Shown here one piece after another: positions 15,691-24,218 of a stretch of 64,000 bases of DNA. Location: NCBI GenBank assembly GCA_000403295.2, contig KE159609.1, positions 190,142 through 254,141 of the forward strand, written 5' to 3'. The notes under the pieces were generated by a model. The model saw only the letters and a program-made list of their open reading frames with translations, did no database searches and was not told the DNA's origin. The stretch's first letter is position 1. Each line of letters starts with the position of its first letter. Source of the stretch: Lachnospiraceae bacterium M18-1. Its GTDB lineage: Bacteria; Bacillota; Clostridia; Lachnospirales; Lachnospiraceae. The position numbers were made by a program, and so were the translations under genes.

Positions 15691-16548
15691 ATGTATGAAG
15701 AAGTTGGAATTTCTTCAAATAATGTTCCGATAACACTTTCTATTTGGTATACAGAAAGAAGGAGTCCTACCATTGTTTTTTTGCCAGGTACTATGTCACA
15801 CCCTCTCATGTATGAGAATTTTCTATGTGGATTGAGTGAAAGAGGATTTAATATAATAGGCGTTCATTATCTTTCACACGGAAAAAGCCATAAAATCAAG
15901 AAAAATTATACAATGGAAGATATGTTGCATAATGTATATGACGCAACGACTTACGGAATAGAAAATTTCGGTGAAAACATAGCTGTTATGGGTTCCAGTC
16001 AAGGCGGGATTTTAGCTGCAATGGCGGCAGGTAAAGATACAAGATTAAAAGCCGTTTTTCCACATAATATCATGCTGACTACGCTAAAAGAAACTATGAG
16101 CCTAACAAAATATCCTGCATGGACACACCGTTTTATGGGGCTGATACAATGGGGCTTTCGCGTGGGCGGAAAGTTGTTACCTAACTATAAAGTACCGGGG
16201 GATGCTTATTTAGACTATAACAAAGTATTTTATAGTGAACAGGCAAAACAAGATTGCTTAAACGACCCTATGCTTTTACCTTATTATCCTTTAAGATTTG
16301 TCGCCAGTTTATTCAATGCTGACTTATCGTGTTTGGAGAACGGCTCTATACAATGTCCGGTTATTTTAATTACAGCCAAAGGCGACCCGCTTTTTAGCTT
16401 TGATTATACGAACAAAGTATTTGATTTAATTCATGCGTCCCAAAAGGAATTGCTTATTTTAGAACTTAATCGTCACATGATTTTTAATGAGGATACAGAC
16501 ACGACGATAAACGCATTGGAACCTACATTGCATAAATATCTCGGATAG
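15691..16548 (+). CDS. Alpha/beta hydrolase
   Basis: 285 residues. The nucleophile elbow GSSQGG (about 108-113) supplies Ser; VFLPGTMSHPLMYENFL is the oxyanion region. Likely catalytic Asp lies in LITAKGDPLFSFDYTN and His in LNRHMIFNED. The substrate is unknown. It starts 11 bases after TAGGAGG. The gene has its own operator-bearing promoter and is followed by the TetR gene, so it belongs to that regulon. AT-rich compared with 1-15 kb. Confidence 0.85.
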   Translation: MYEEVGISSNNVPITLSIWYTERRSPTIVFLPGTMSHPLMYENFLCGLSERGFNIIGVHYLSHGKSHKIKKNYTMEDMLHNVYDATTYGIENFGENIAVMGSSQGGILAAMAAGKDTRLKAVFPHNIMLTTLKETMSLTKYPAWTHRFMGLIQWGFRVGGKLLPNYKVPGDAYLDYNKVFYSEQAKQDCLNDPMLLPYYPLRFVASLFNADLSCLENGSIQCPVILITAKGDPLFSFDYTNKVFDLIHASQKELLILELNRHMIFNEDTDTTINALEPTLHKYLG

Positions 16549-16584
16549 TATATTGATAATATGAGCAGTAAATGTTATACTTTT

Positions 16585-16611
16585 CGTGACGATACTAACA
16601 ATTTAGTCATA
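16585..16611 (+). promoter_or_regulatory. Operator-like site 2 before TetR gene
   Basis: A degenerate copy of the 27-bp site: CGTGAC at 16585-16590 and GTCATA at 16606-16611, the same spacing as sites 1 and 3. It overlaps the region just before AGGAGG of the TetR gene. Confidence 0.5.
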
Positions 16612-16626
16612 AGGAGGTTATGAGAA

Positions 16627-17208
16627 TTGCCACGGTTTACAGAACAAGAGAAAGAGATCATCAGCGGTAAACTTTTGATAGAGGGAGAAAAGCTGTTTGC
16701 ATTACACGGTTTGAAAAAAGTAACGGTTGATGATTTAGTGGCCGCCGTAAACATATCAAAGGGGTCTTTCTATGCTTTTTATCCCAGTAAAGAACATCTA
16801 TATGTGGAAATCAATTTTCGCTTACAAAAAGAGCTATTTGAAAGTATAGAAACAACAATTAAAAAGAAAAAATATAAGAACCATAGAGATTTAGCAAAGG
16901 ACGCTATTAAGCTAAGTTTAACGGGTTTGATTACTTCACCTATTCTTTCGCAGATTGACTTATCTATAATGGACTATCTGCAAAGAAAATTATCACCGGA
17001 TATTTTTGAAAGCCATATGCACAATGATATTCGTATACTGGAGATACTGGAAGATCTAGGGGTTGTATTTTTGGTTCCGCATACGGTTATTATAAAATCC
17101 CTGTATTCTGTTTTGTCCTGTTTGGAACAATTCAAAGAGGATGAAGAACTGAATATGATACAAAACCTTTTAGTGAATGGGATTATTCAGCAAGTAGTAG
17201 CAGAGTAA
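16627..17208 (+). CDS. TetR/AcrR family regulator
   Basis: 193 residues from TTG 16627 (AGGAGG at 16612-16617, 9 bases before). The HTH is clear: LIEGEKLFALHGLKKVTVDD, LVAAVNISKGSFYAFYPSKE. The C-terminal domain is all-helical and not assignable. It is the obvious candidate for binding the 27-bp TATGAC-N15-GTCATA sites that precede the hydrolase, itself and the ABC-CDF operon. A terminator follows at 17213. Confidence 0.9.
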   Translation: MPRFTEQEKEIISGKLLIEGEKLFALHGLKKVTVDDLVAAVNISKGSFYAFYPSKEHLYVEINFRLQKELFESIETTIKKKKYKNHRDLAKDAIKLSLTGLITSPILSQIDLSIMDYLQRKLSPDIFESHMHNDIRILEILEDLGVVFLVPHTVIIKSLYSVLSCLEQFKEDEELNMIQNLLVNGIIQQVVAE

Positions 17209-17212
17209 CAAT

Positions 17213-17255
17213 TTTGTTTGGTTATTTGACAGGCAGGTAGCCAAACAAATTTTTT
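17213..17255 (+). terminator. Terminator after TetR gene
   Basis: TTTGTTTGG (17213-17221) pairs with CCAAACAAA (17241-17249), then TTTTTTA. Confidence 0.75.
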
Positions 17256-17263
17256 ACATTTTA

Positions 17264-17290
17264 TATGACTATATATCTATAAGCGTCATA
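17264..17290 (+). promoter_or_regulatory. Operator-like site 3 before ABC-CDF operon
   Basis: TATGAC (17264-17269) and GTCATA (17285-17290) form the same 27-bp palindrome as site 1, 20 bases before the ATPase start. A promoter could overlap it (TATATGACTATATATC) but no clear -35 box is seen. Confidence 0.6.
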
Positions 17291-17310
17291 AGATTAAAGG
17301 AGGAAAAATA

Positions 17311-18156
17311 ATGATTGATGTAAAAAAACTGTATTTCAGCTATACTGAAAAGCCCTTTGTTGAAGATGTGAGTTTCCATGTTGGACGTGGAGAAATTTTC
17401 GGCTTTTTAGGACCCTCTGGAGCTGGGAAGTCAACCATACAAAAAGTATTGACTGGGCTTAATACAAAATATAAAGGCAGCGTAAAAGTTGCAGGTATTG
17501 AAATAAGGGAACGTACAAATCGGTTTTATGAGAATATTGGAGTGGACTTTGAATTTTCTACCTGTTATGAGAAATTTACGGCACGACAAAACCTTGCCTA
17601 TTTCGCTTCGCTGTATGAAAAGCAGCCCCGGTCTATTGATGAATTATTGCATATGGTAGGCTTGGAAAATGACGGAGACAAAAAGGTTGCCGACTTTTCC
17701 AAAGGTATGCGTTCTCGCTTGAATTTTATCAAAGCGTTAATCCATGACCCCGATATATTATTTCTTGATGAACCAACAAGCGGCCTTGACCCTACAAATA
17801 ATCGCTTGATGAAAGATATTATCCTTGCAGAGAAGAAGCGCGGAAAAACTATCATAATCACCACTCACAATATGTATGACGCAACGGAGCTATGCGATCA
17901 GGTAGCTTTTATTGTTGCGGGAAAAGTCAGCGCGTTAGACAGCCCACATAATTTAATCATGTCAAGGGGTGCTGCAAAAATACAATATACCTATTATGAC
18001 AACGGCGAAAAAACCGGGGAATGTCTGCTTGATAGAACCACAGAGGATAAGATGTTAAAAAATTTAATTTCTGAAAATCGTCTGCTTTCTATCCATAGTA
18101 GTGAACCTACGTTAAATGACATTTTCGTTGATATTACGGGGAGGACACTTCAATGA
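17311..18156 (+). CDS. ABC transporter ATP-binding protein
   Basis: 281 residues. Walker A GPSGAGKST (about 36-44), signature variant DFSKGMRSRL (about 130), Walker B ILFLDEPTSGLDP and H-loop TTHNM are all present. ABC-2 exporter class. It starts the operon 17311-20645 behind AGGAGG and overlaps the permease start by 4 bases. Substrate unknown; exporters under TetR control often expel toxic compounds. Confidence 0.9.
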   Translation: MIDVKKLYFSYTEKPFVEDVSFHVGRGEIFGFLGPSGAGKSTIQKVLTGLNTKYKGSVKVAGIEIRERTNRFYENIGVDFEFSTCYEKFTARQNLAYFASLYEKQPRSIDELLHMVGLENDGDKKVADFSKGMRSRLNFIKALIHDPDILFLDEPTSGLDPTNNRLMKDIILAEKKRGKTIIITTHNMYDATELCDQVAFIVAGKVSALDSPHNLIMSRGAAKIQYTYYDNGEKTGECLLDRTTEDKMLKNLISENRLLSIHSSEPTLNDIFVDITGRTLQ

Positions 18157-18836
18157 GATTAGGACGCTTAATTCGTGGAGATATACATTTCCAATGGAAA
18201 TATGGTTTTTATTTTATTTACTTTATATTAACAGTTTTATATGTGTGTGGGATTGCCGCTTTGACGGGACATTGGAAAACGGATATTGCTTCTATCATGA
18301 TATACTCTGACCCGGCAGCAATGGGATTGTTTTTTATGGGAGCGATTGTCCTCTTGGAAAAAAGTCAAAAGGTGTTAAATGCTATGGTAGTATCGCCTGT
18401 AAAAGTATCGGAGTACATACTTTCAAAAACAGTTGCGTTGATTGCTATTTCTACGATCATTGCGTTGATATTGGGGTTTGTTTCCGGCAGCAATCATTTG
18501 TTTGGTATCACAGTTGGTACGGCATTGACATCAGCAATCTTTACTATGATTGGAATTATTGCGGCTACAAAAATTTCAAACTTGAACCAATTTCTCATTG
18601 TGATTATGCCGATAGAAATTGTTTGTTTTGTACCACCTATTGTTGGTCTGTTTGTGAAGTTACCATATCTGTTCCGCTTTTTTCCATTCACAGCTTGCAT
18701 GAACCTTATAACTGGAAAAAGTGTTTTATTATCGCCTGATACGGTACTTGTAATTGCTACGTTGATGATTCTCTACATGGTTGCTCGACATACAGTAGAG
18801 CATATGTGGAAAAGTTTGGGAGGTGTAAAGCTATGA
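18153..18836 (+). CDS. ABC-2 permease, first subunit
   Basis: 227 residues with about six membrane helices (FIYFILTVLYVCGIAALTG, VALIAISTIIALILGFVS, FTMIGIIAATKIS). The start overlaps the ATPase stop (ATGA) and its own stop overlaps the next gene start. It forms a heteromeric exporter with 18833-19531. Confidence 0.85.
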   Translation: MRLGRLIRGDIHFQWKYGFYFIYFILTVLYVCGIAALTGHWKTDIASIMIYSDPAAMGLFFMGAIVLLEKSQKVLNAMVVSPVKVSEYILSKTVALIAISTIIALILGFVSGSNHLFGITVGTALTSAIFTMIGIIAATKISNLNQFLIVIMPIEIVCFVPPIVGLFVKLPYLFRFFPFTACMNLITGKSVLLSPDTVLVIATLMILYMVARHTVEHMWKSLGGVKL

Positions 18837-19531
18837 AAAAGATATTATCCAGCACCATACAGATATTTAAGCAAATCAAAAGTGACCCTATGATGTTTGC
18901 GGCTTGCTTCTCCCCTTTTATTATGGGAACTTTAATTAAGTTTGGTATTCCATTTCTTGAAAGAATAACGAAGTTTTCTTTGCAAGCATATTATCCGATT
19001 TTTGATTTATTGCTTTCTATCATGGCGCCTGTATTGCTTTGCTTTGCATTTGCAATGATTACATTAGAGGAAATCGACGATAAAGTGTCACGGTACTTTT
19101 CGATTACCCCTCTTGGTAAGTCGGGGTATCTCTTTACAAGGTTGGGAGTACCCTCAATTATTTCGGCGGTCATTGCTTTTATTGTACTGTTGTTTTTTTC
19201 ATTAGAAAAGTTGTCCGTTGGAATGACAGTATGCTTGGCGCTTCTCGGCTCAGTACAGGCAATTATTGTTTCGCTTATGATTATAACATTATCAAGCAAT
19301 AAATTAGAGGGTATGGCAGTTACAAAACTAGCTGCACTTACATTACTCGGAATACCTGCCCCTTTCTTTATTGATAGTTACTACCAGTTCGCGGTTGGCT
19401 TTCTTCCATCATTTTGGGTAGCGAAAGCCATGCAGAATGAAGCGGTTCTTTATTTCTCCATAGGATTGGTGATAGCTTTAGTCTGGTGCTACTTCCTTGC
19501 AAAACGTCTGTTTCGGAAGCTGGCAGGATAA
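18833..19531 (+). CDS. ABC-2 permease, second subunit
   Basis: 232 residues from ATG 18833, which overlaps the previous stop and follows GGGAGGTGTAAAGCT. An upstream in-frame ATG at 18806 lacks a ribosome site. Six hydrophobic segments are visible (for example LLLSIMAPVLLCFAFAMITL and SAVIAFIVLLFFSL). Paired with the preceding permease. Confidence 0.85.
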   Translation: MKKILSSTIQIFKQIKSDPMMFAACFSPFIMGTLIKFGIPFLERITKFSLQAYYPIFDLLLSIMAPVLLCFAFAMITLEEIDDKVSRYFSITPLGKSGYLFTRLGVPSIISAVIAFIVLLFFSLEKLSVGMTVCLALLGSVQAIIVSLMIITLSSNKLEGMAVTKLAALTLLGIPAPFFIDSYYQFAVGFLPSFWVAKAMQNEAVLYFSIGLVIALVWCYFLAKRLFRKLAG

Positions 19532-19542
19532 GGAGGCATATT

Positions 19543-20472
19543 ATGGAAAAAGGTAGACTTCTGCAAAACGAAAATATAAATAAGGCTATTCAGGTTTCCA
19601 AAATCACGCTAATCATCAACCTGGGTTTATCGCTACTTAAATTTGCTGCCGGATATATAGGAAAGTCAAGTGCCATGCTGTCGGACGCTGTACACTCGGC
19701 TTCTGATGTATTAAGCACAATCGTTGTGATGGTTGGAATTAAAATATCAGAAAAACAGCCTGATAGAGAACATCCTTATGGGCATGAACGTATGGAATGT
19801 GTGGCTTCCATTATTCTCTCTGTTGCCTTGGCTATAACGGGTGCTGGAATAGGATATTCAGGGATCAAGAAAATCTTTTCAGGACAGTACAATACGCTTT
19901 CTATCCCTAGTGGAATCGCACTTACGGCGGCAGTCTTATCCATTGTTATAAAAGAGTGGATGTACTGGTTTACAAGAAATGCTGCAAAGCATACAAATTC
20001 TGATGCGCTTATGGCTGACGCATGGCACCACCGCTCTGATGCACTCTCGTCGGTTGGTTCCTTAATTGGCATTTTAGGAGCGCGTTTAGGCTATGCTATT
20101 CTCGACCCTATTGCAAGCGTTGTGATTTGCGGTTGTATCTTAAAAGCTGCTTTAGACATTTTCAAAGAAAGCATTAACAAAATGGTAGACCATAGTTGTG
20201 ACAATGCTACTGAAACAAAGATTAGGGAAGTTGTGCTTAAGCAGCAAGGGGTTGATGGTATTGATGAATTAAAAACCCGTATGTTTGGAACGAAAATGTA
20301 TGTAGATATTGAAATATTAGCTGATGGTAATTTAGCTCTTTATGATGCTCATAGAATTGCTGAGGCAGTCCATCAAACGATTGAAAACAACTTTCCACAA
20401 TGTAAACATTGTATGGTACATGTTAATGCGAATAACTTCTCTATTCTACATAGGACAGGGAAGATGATTTAA
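19543..20472 (+). CDS. Cation diffusion facilitator (CDF) transporter
   Basis: 309 residues from ATG 19543 (AAGGAGG upstream). CDF membrane domain with the metal-site motifs SAMLSDAVHSASDV (helix 2, DxxxD-type HS..D) and MADAWHHRSDALSSV (helix 5, DxWHHRxD). YGHERME is the conserved HPYGHER segment. A cytoplasmic C-terminal dimerisation domain ends with CKHCMVHVN. Exports divalent metal (Zn, Co, Mn or Fe) by proton exchange. It is in the TetR/ABC operon, 11 bases after the permease, an unusual partner for an exporter of organic compounds. Confidence 0.93.
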   Translation: MEKGRLLQNENINKAIQVSKITLIINLGLSLLKFAAGYIGKSSAMLSDAVHSASDVLSTIVVMVGIKISEKQPDREHPYGHERMECVASIILSVALAITGAGIGYSGIKKIFSGQYNTLSIPSGIALTAAVLSIVIKEWMYWFTRNAAKHTNSDALMADAWHHRSDALSSVGSLIGILGARLGYAILDPIASVVICGCILKAALDIFKESINKMVDHSCDNATETKIREVVLKQQGVDGIDELKTRMFGTKMYVDIEILADGNLALYDAHRIAEAVHQTIENNFPQCKHCMVHVNANNFSILHRTGKMI

Positions 20473-20504
20473 GACTATTGAAAGGGAAAGGAGGGAAGTA
20501 GGTT

Positions 20505-20645
20505 ATGGAACAATACTGGTGGATTATCATTGTTGTGGTTTTGATTGTCGTTGGTTTACTTAAACTTGTAATTATGAAGAAGTATAATCAAAAGAGAAAT
20601 TCTAACAATCGTTCAAAAGATAGCGAGGACGACAAGATGTATTAA
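20505..20645 (+). CDS. Small single-pass membrane protein
   Basis: 46 residues: a hydrophobic N-terminal helix (WWIIIVVVLIVVGLLKLVIM) and a charged, Asn/Lys/Asp-rich tail. A strong GGAGGG ribosome site lies 6-9 bases upstream of ATG 20505. It follows the CDF gene by 32 bases and ends the operon. No known family recognised. Confidence 0.6.
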   Translation: MEQYWWIIIVVVLIVVGLLKLVIMKKYNQKRNSNNRSKDSEDDKMY

Positions 20646-20797
20646 GGTTTATTGAAATTTGTTATGTTGTAGAATGATGTTTTAGATCCTAGAAAGTGCT
20701 TTAAGGGGGCTAACTTTATGGAAAACTTTAAGTACAATTCTATACAATCAAATACAATTTAATAAATCTTTACAAAAAATCGAATGCAATACAGCTT

Positions 20798-20838
20798 TAA
20801 AGGCTCGTACAAATCATATGTTTTGTGTGGGCTTTTTT
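20798..20838 (+). terminator. Terminator at end of ABC-CDF operon
   Basis: AAAGGCTCGTACAAA (from 20799) pairs imperfectly with TTTTGTGTGGGCTTT, then TTTT. The rest of 20646-20876 shows no gene. Confidence 0.55.
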
Positions 20839-20900
20839 AATTTAAGAGGTTGTAGATTGTCCTGCCGAATCGTGTAATGAAAATAAGGAGGCGAATGGAC

Positions 20901-21677
20901 ATGAAGAAAAAAAAGATTATTTGCATCATGCTGATTTTAATATTTACTAGCGGCATTGTGATAGGCGCCATTCAGTTATATAAGCAGTACCATGAGTATT
21001 CTGAAGGCGAGGACTCCTATACTGATTTGGAGGACTATGTGAAGCTGCCGGAGGAACCGGAGGCGCCTTCGTCATCCCCAGTGGATGATGAAACTGAGTC
21101 TGGGGGACGGGAGTGGCCGGCTGTAGATTTTGCTTCCCTGCAGGAAATCAATCCTGATATTGTAGGATGGATTTATATTGAAGGGACAGAAATCAATTAT
21201 CCGGTTGTGCAAGGTAACGATAACCAGTATTACCTGAAGCATTTGTTCAGCGGTGAGTGGAACGGATCTGGCTGCATCTTTCTGGACAGCAGAAACAGAG
21301 CGGATTTCTCAGACCGGCACAGCATCATCTATGGGCATCATATGAAAAATGGCAGCATGTTTTCCGGGCTTACGGAATATAAGAAGCAGGAGTTTTATGA
21401 TTCACATTCTGTGGTTTTGCTGCTGACGCCGGATAAAAATTATGAGATAGAAATTTTCGCCGGGTATGTGGCCAGTGTTCAGGATAAAGCCTGGGAATTG
21501 GTTTTCCCCTCAGACCCGGATTTTACAGGGTGGCTGGATAAGGCAAAAGAACGCTCGTGCTTCACCAGCGGAATTACTCCGGCAGTCACAGACCGGATTC
21601 TGACGTTATCTACCTGTAGCTACGAGTTTAACAATGCCAGGTTTGTATTGCTTGGCGTATTAAAGCCGGAAGAGTAA
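20901..21677 (+). CDS. srtB: Class B sortase
   Basis: 258 residues from ATG 20901 (AAGGAGG 9 bases upstream; ATG 20895 is too close). An N-terminal membrane anchor (IICIMLILIFTSGIVIGAI) is followed by an acidic linker and the sortase barrel. Catalytic His is in IIYGHHMKNGSMF, Cys in TLSTCSYEF and Arg in NNARFVLLG, the order and motifs of SrtB. It transpeptidates surface proteins onto peptidoglycan or pilins. The LRR protein at 3494 carries two IPQTG motifs and is a possible substrate; Clostridial class B enzymes are known to accept xPxTG signals. The gene is monocistronic here. Confidence 0.92.
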   Translation: MKKKKIICIMLILIFTSGIVIGAIQLYKQYHEYSEGEDSYTDLEDYVKLPEEPEAPSSSPVDDETESGGREWPAVDFASLQEINPDIVGWIYIEGTEINYPVVQGNDNQYYLKHLFSGEWNGSGCIFLDSRNRADFSDRHSIIYGHHMKNGSMFSGLTEYKKQEFYDSHSVVLLLTPDKNYEIEIFAGYVASVQDKAWELVFPSDPDFTGWLDKAKERSCFTSGITPAVTDRILTLSTCSYEFNNARFVLLGVLKPEE

Positions 21678-21806
21678 CGGATTCAGAAGAAAATAGAATA
21701 ATGGATTGAATTGGGGGGATGGGGGATGCTATTACGAAAAAAGGTGCGTTTCCCCGATAATTCGTAATGAAAACTCTCTGCTCCTATATCAAGTGCAGAT
21801 TACGTT

Positions 21807-21998
21807 TCATTTCCATAGTGATCTAACCTTACGATTTTTATAGAAGTGGATCTGAATAATTGCGGCAATTTTAGCAGCGATGGGCTTACAGGTGGAAAGA
21901 TGATTCTCAACGACTTGTAAAAGAACGATGGTAAAACGATTTCCAAAGCCTTTCTGCTGACCTAAAATGCGTAAAAACGCAAAAATATCCAGTAGCAT
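21807..21998 (-). CDS. Possible small protein of unknown function
   Basis: 63 residues from ATG 21998 to TGA at 21809-21807. The sequence is hydrophobic then basic (LLDIFAFLRILGQQKG, HFYKNRKVRSLWK). Its start overlaps the stop of the short frame at 21998-22072 (TGATG), so it could be translated by coupling. No family recognised; it may instead be a fusion scar. Confidence 0.3.
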   Translation of the reverse strand: MLLDIFAFLRILGQQKGFGNRFTIVLLQVVENHLSTCKPIAAKIAAIIQIHFYKNRKVRSLWK

Positions 21999-22072
21999 CA
22001 AATTATCACCACCACAAACATGTCTGTTTTCACAAGGGGATAGTAGTAGCGTTTCAAATTGATTACTGTCAT
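21998..22072 (-). pseudogene. Truncated sigma-like gene of an integrative element (N-terminal 24 residues)
   Basis: On the minus strand TTAGGAGGTCAGCCC precedes ATG 22072, and the peptide begins MTVINLKRYYYPLVKTD followed by MFVVV, then stops. This beginning resembles sigma-like or HTH proteins of Tn916-type and related elements, whose normal length is well over 100 residues. The remainder is absent, so I call it a truncated gene. The resemblance is from memory. Confidence 0.4.
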
Positions 22073-22092
22073 GGGCTGACCTCCTAAAATGG

Positions 22093-22131
22093 CGAAAGGG
22101 ACAAACGGCTTGCTACTGCCTGTCCCTTTCG
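22093..22131. terminator. Hairpin after sigma-like gene
   Basis: CGAAAGGGACA (22093-22103) and TGTCCCTTTCG (22121-22131) form an 11-bp stem. It lies between the minus-strand gene ending at 22159 and the next minus-strand ribosome site; the T tract is short. Confidence 0.5.
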
Positions 22132-22158
22132 GTGATGGAGATTGTTCCCCTCACTTGG

Positions 22159-22584
22159 TTAGCCTGAAAATCGCGTTTCGTGGGGTCTGTTTTTGAAAAA
22201 ATCTTGAAACTTTTTTCTGGCCGCCTCCACGGAATCCCTCACGGTGTACTTGGAGCAGCCGTCCAGCCGGGCGATCTGCTCATAGCTCAATCCGGCCAGC
22301 GCGTAGAGCAGGAACCGGCGGCGCTGTGTGGCGGTGCAGCTCTCCAACATGGAAAGCAGTTCGTCCAGCGTTTCCCTCCGGCAAACGTATTGCTCTGGCG
22401 TTTCTTGGTAGGTGCGGCCCTCGGCGGCGACTATGTACTCGTCAAACTCCCTTATGTCCCAATGCCGCCGCTGCTCATGGGATAGGTTTTCCTCCTTGTA
22501 GTCGGCCCGGTCAAGGAACTCATAGACCTCGACGCTGACTTCCACGGACAGGGCTTGTCCGTTTATTTTGATGATGACTTCCAT
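22159..22584 (-). CDS. Sigma-70 region 4-type protein of an integrative element
   Basis: 141 residues from ATG 22584 (CGGAGGAAAGGC upstream on the minus strand), not the longer frame. The C-terminal half is a region-4 HTH: ETLDELLSMLESCTATQRRR, FLLYALAGLSYEQIARLDGC, SKYTVRDSVEAARKKF. The N-terminal half (IIKINGQALSVEVSVEVYEF, HWDIREFDEYIV) is typical of sigma-like proteins in Firmicute conjugative elements. An IS1182 copy is inserted 88 bases upstream of its start, probably separating it from its original promoter. Confidence 0.85.
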   Translation of the reverse strand: MEVIIKINGQALSVEVSVEVYEFLDRADYKEENLSHEQRRHWDIREFDEYIVAAEGRTYQETPEQYVCRRETLDELLSMLESCTATQRRRFLLYALAGLSYEQIARLDGCSKYTVRDSVEAARKKFQDFFKNRPHETRFSG

Positions 22585-22672
22585 CTGCCTTTCCTCCGTT
22601 TCGATTGGGGTTGGTGCGAATCGAAACGGGGGGTGAGCGGAGAGCGGCAACAGTGCCGAACATCGGGCCAAC

Positions 22673-22693
22673 TTCGAGCTGTTGACAAACCCT
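22673..22693 (+). repeat. IS1182 left terminal inverted repeat
   Basis: 21 bp, ending ...GACAAACCCT; pairs with 24198-24218 with a single C/A difference. It contains TTGACA, which may serve as a -35 box. Confidence 0.8.
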
Positions 22694-22747
22694 AGTCTCT
22701 ATGTATTTCTTATGATAAAATAGAAGAAAAGCACGGAGGATCTACCT

Positions 22748-24121
22748 ATGATGACACGGACAGATAATAAGCAAATCACCTTCCATTTGGTTACCATTGA
22801 AGATCTGGTACCAGAAAATCATTTTCTGAGAAAATTGAACCGTCTGGTGGATTTTTCCTTTATCTATGATGAAACAGCTCAGCTCTACTGCCAGAATAAC
22901 GGACGGCCATGCGTGGATCCGGTCGTCTTGGTAAAATATCTCCTCATTGGATTTTTGTTTGGGATTGAATCAGAACGGCGGATGGAACAGGAAATACAGG
23001 TAAACATGGCATACCGCTGGTTTCTGGGATTAGATATGGACGAGCGTGTACCCGATCATTCCACCATATCCCAGAACAGACGCAGGCGGTTCAATGGAAC
23101 GGGATTGTTCCGCCGGTTATTCGAGGGGATTGTCTTTCAATGTATCGAAAAAGGGTTAGTGGACGGCAGGACCATCCTAACGGATTCCACTCATGTAAAA
23201 GCAAATGCCTCCCCCAAAAAGAACATTAAGATTTTTGTACAAAAAGAAACCAGCAATTACATGAAACGTTTGGACTTTTATGAAGAGAAAGAGCGCCAGC
23301 GGTTAGAACAGTCCGGGGCCATCCGTCCAAAGCGGAAAAGCCGCGGGCAAAAGAAGAAACCCTTCATAGAAAAAAGCATCAGCCCGGCAGACCCGGAAGC
23401 GGGAATGCTCAAAAGGCCTGGAAAACCAGCAGGCCCTCATTATCTGAGCCATCAAAGTATAGACGCCGCCCATGGAATCATCGTGGACGTGGCAGTCACA
23501 CCTGGAAATGTAAATGACTCCGGCCCGTATCTGGAACGGGTGGAGTATATGCGCAATCACCTGGGGCTGGGAATTGAGACGGCAGGAGCCGACAGCGCAT
23601 ATGGGACCAGCCTGATCTGTAAGGTGTTGGACGATATGGGAATTCGTTTGTACACGCCAGGAACAACCGGGGGAGTGAATTATAAAACAGAATTCACCCG
23701 GAAGGATTTTAAATATCAGAAAGAAGCGGATTGCTTTATCTGCCCTTGCGGGAAACGTCTGACGCTGCGGAGCCTTGAAAGGGAAGAATTCAACATCTGC
23801 CGGGTTTACCGTGCGGAACGGGGGGATTGCCGGGGATGTTGCATGTTCCGCCAATGTGTAAGCGGCAGCCAAAAGAGCAGGACCGTCCGTGTGAATATCT
23901 TTGAGGAAGCGGCGGCCCGGTGTCACCCCAAAAGGAAAACAACTCATCACACGCAAATTTTGAGACTGCGCCAGATATGGTGCGAGGGAAGGTTTGCGGC
24001 GCAAAAAGCGAGACACAATTTAAGAGGTCTTTACCGAAGAGGGCTGGAGGCGGCGGAGAGCCACTGCCTTCTGTCTGCCATGTCCATAAATCTGAAACGG
24101 ATAGTAACCTGTTTAGAATGA
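22748..24121 (+). CDS. IS1182-family DDE transposase
   Basis: 457 residues. The N-terminal DUF772 domain (about 20-110: ENHFLRKLNRLVDFSFIYDE, RVPDHSTISQNRRRRF) precedes the DDE catalytic core with LTDSTHVKANAS (first Asp) and GADSAYGTSLICK (second Asp). A Cys-rich DDE_Tnp_1_6 segment follows (CPCGKRLTL, CRGCCMFRQC). The HYLSHQSIDAAHGIIVDV block is typical. CACGGAGGATCTACCT precedes the start. Full length, so probably active. Confidence 0.9.
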   Translation: MMTRTDNKQITFHLVTIEDLVPENHFLRKLNRLVDFSFIYDETAQLYCQNNGRPCVDPVVLVKYLLIGFLFGIESERRMEQEIQVNMAYRWFLGLDMDERVPDHSTISQNRRRRFNGTGLFRRLFEGIVFQCIEKGLVDGRTILTDSTHVKANASPKKNIKIFVQKETSNYMKRLDFYEEKERQRLEQSGAIRPKRKSRGQKKKPFIEKSISPADPEAGMLKRPGKPAGPHYLSHQSIDAAHGIIVDVAVTPGNVNDSGPYLERVEYMRNHLGLGIETAGADSAYGTSLICKVLDDMGIRLYTPGTTGGVNYKTEFTRKDFKYQKEADCFICPCGKRLTLRSLEREEFNICRVYRAERGDCRGCCMFRQCVSGSQKSRTVRVNIFEEAAARCHPKRKTTHHTQILRLRQIWCEGRFAAQKARHNLRGLYRRGLEAAESHCLLSAMSINLKRIVTCLE

Positions 24122-24197
24122 CGCTAGAAGGGCGTCTTTTTTTCATGTTTGTTGTGGAATTAGTTCTGCCTAATTTTGTTATAGAGAATATTTTTAT

Positions 24198-24218
24198 AGG
24201 GTTTGTCAACATCTCGAA
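24198..24218 (-). repeat. IS1182 right terminal inverted repeat
   Basis: AGGGTTTGTCAACATCTCGAA reads as the reverse complement of the left end with one mismatch. Confidence 0.8.

Larger units (their letters stand above)
22673..24218 (+). mobile_element. IS1182-family insertion sequence
   Basis: About 1546 bp bounded by 21-bp terminal inverted repeats with one mismatch: TTCGAGCTGTTGACAAACCC (left, from 22673) against the reverse complement of 24198-24218. One transposase fills it. I could not identify a target duplication: left flank GGGCCAAC, right flank CTTGACCC. It looks complete. Confidence 0.85.

Noticed and set aside
23303..24016. 237-residue minus-strand open frame
   Set aside because: Antisense shadow of the IS1182 transposase.
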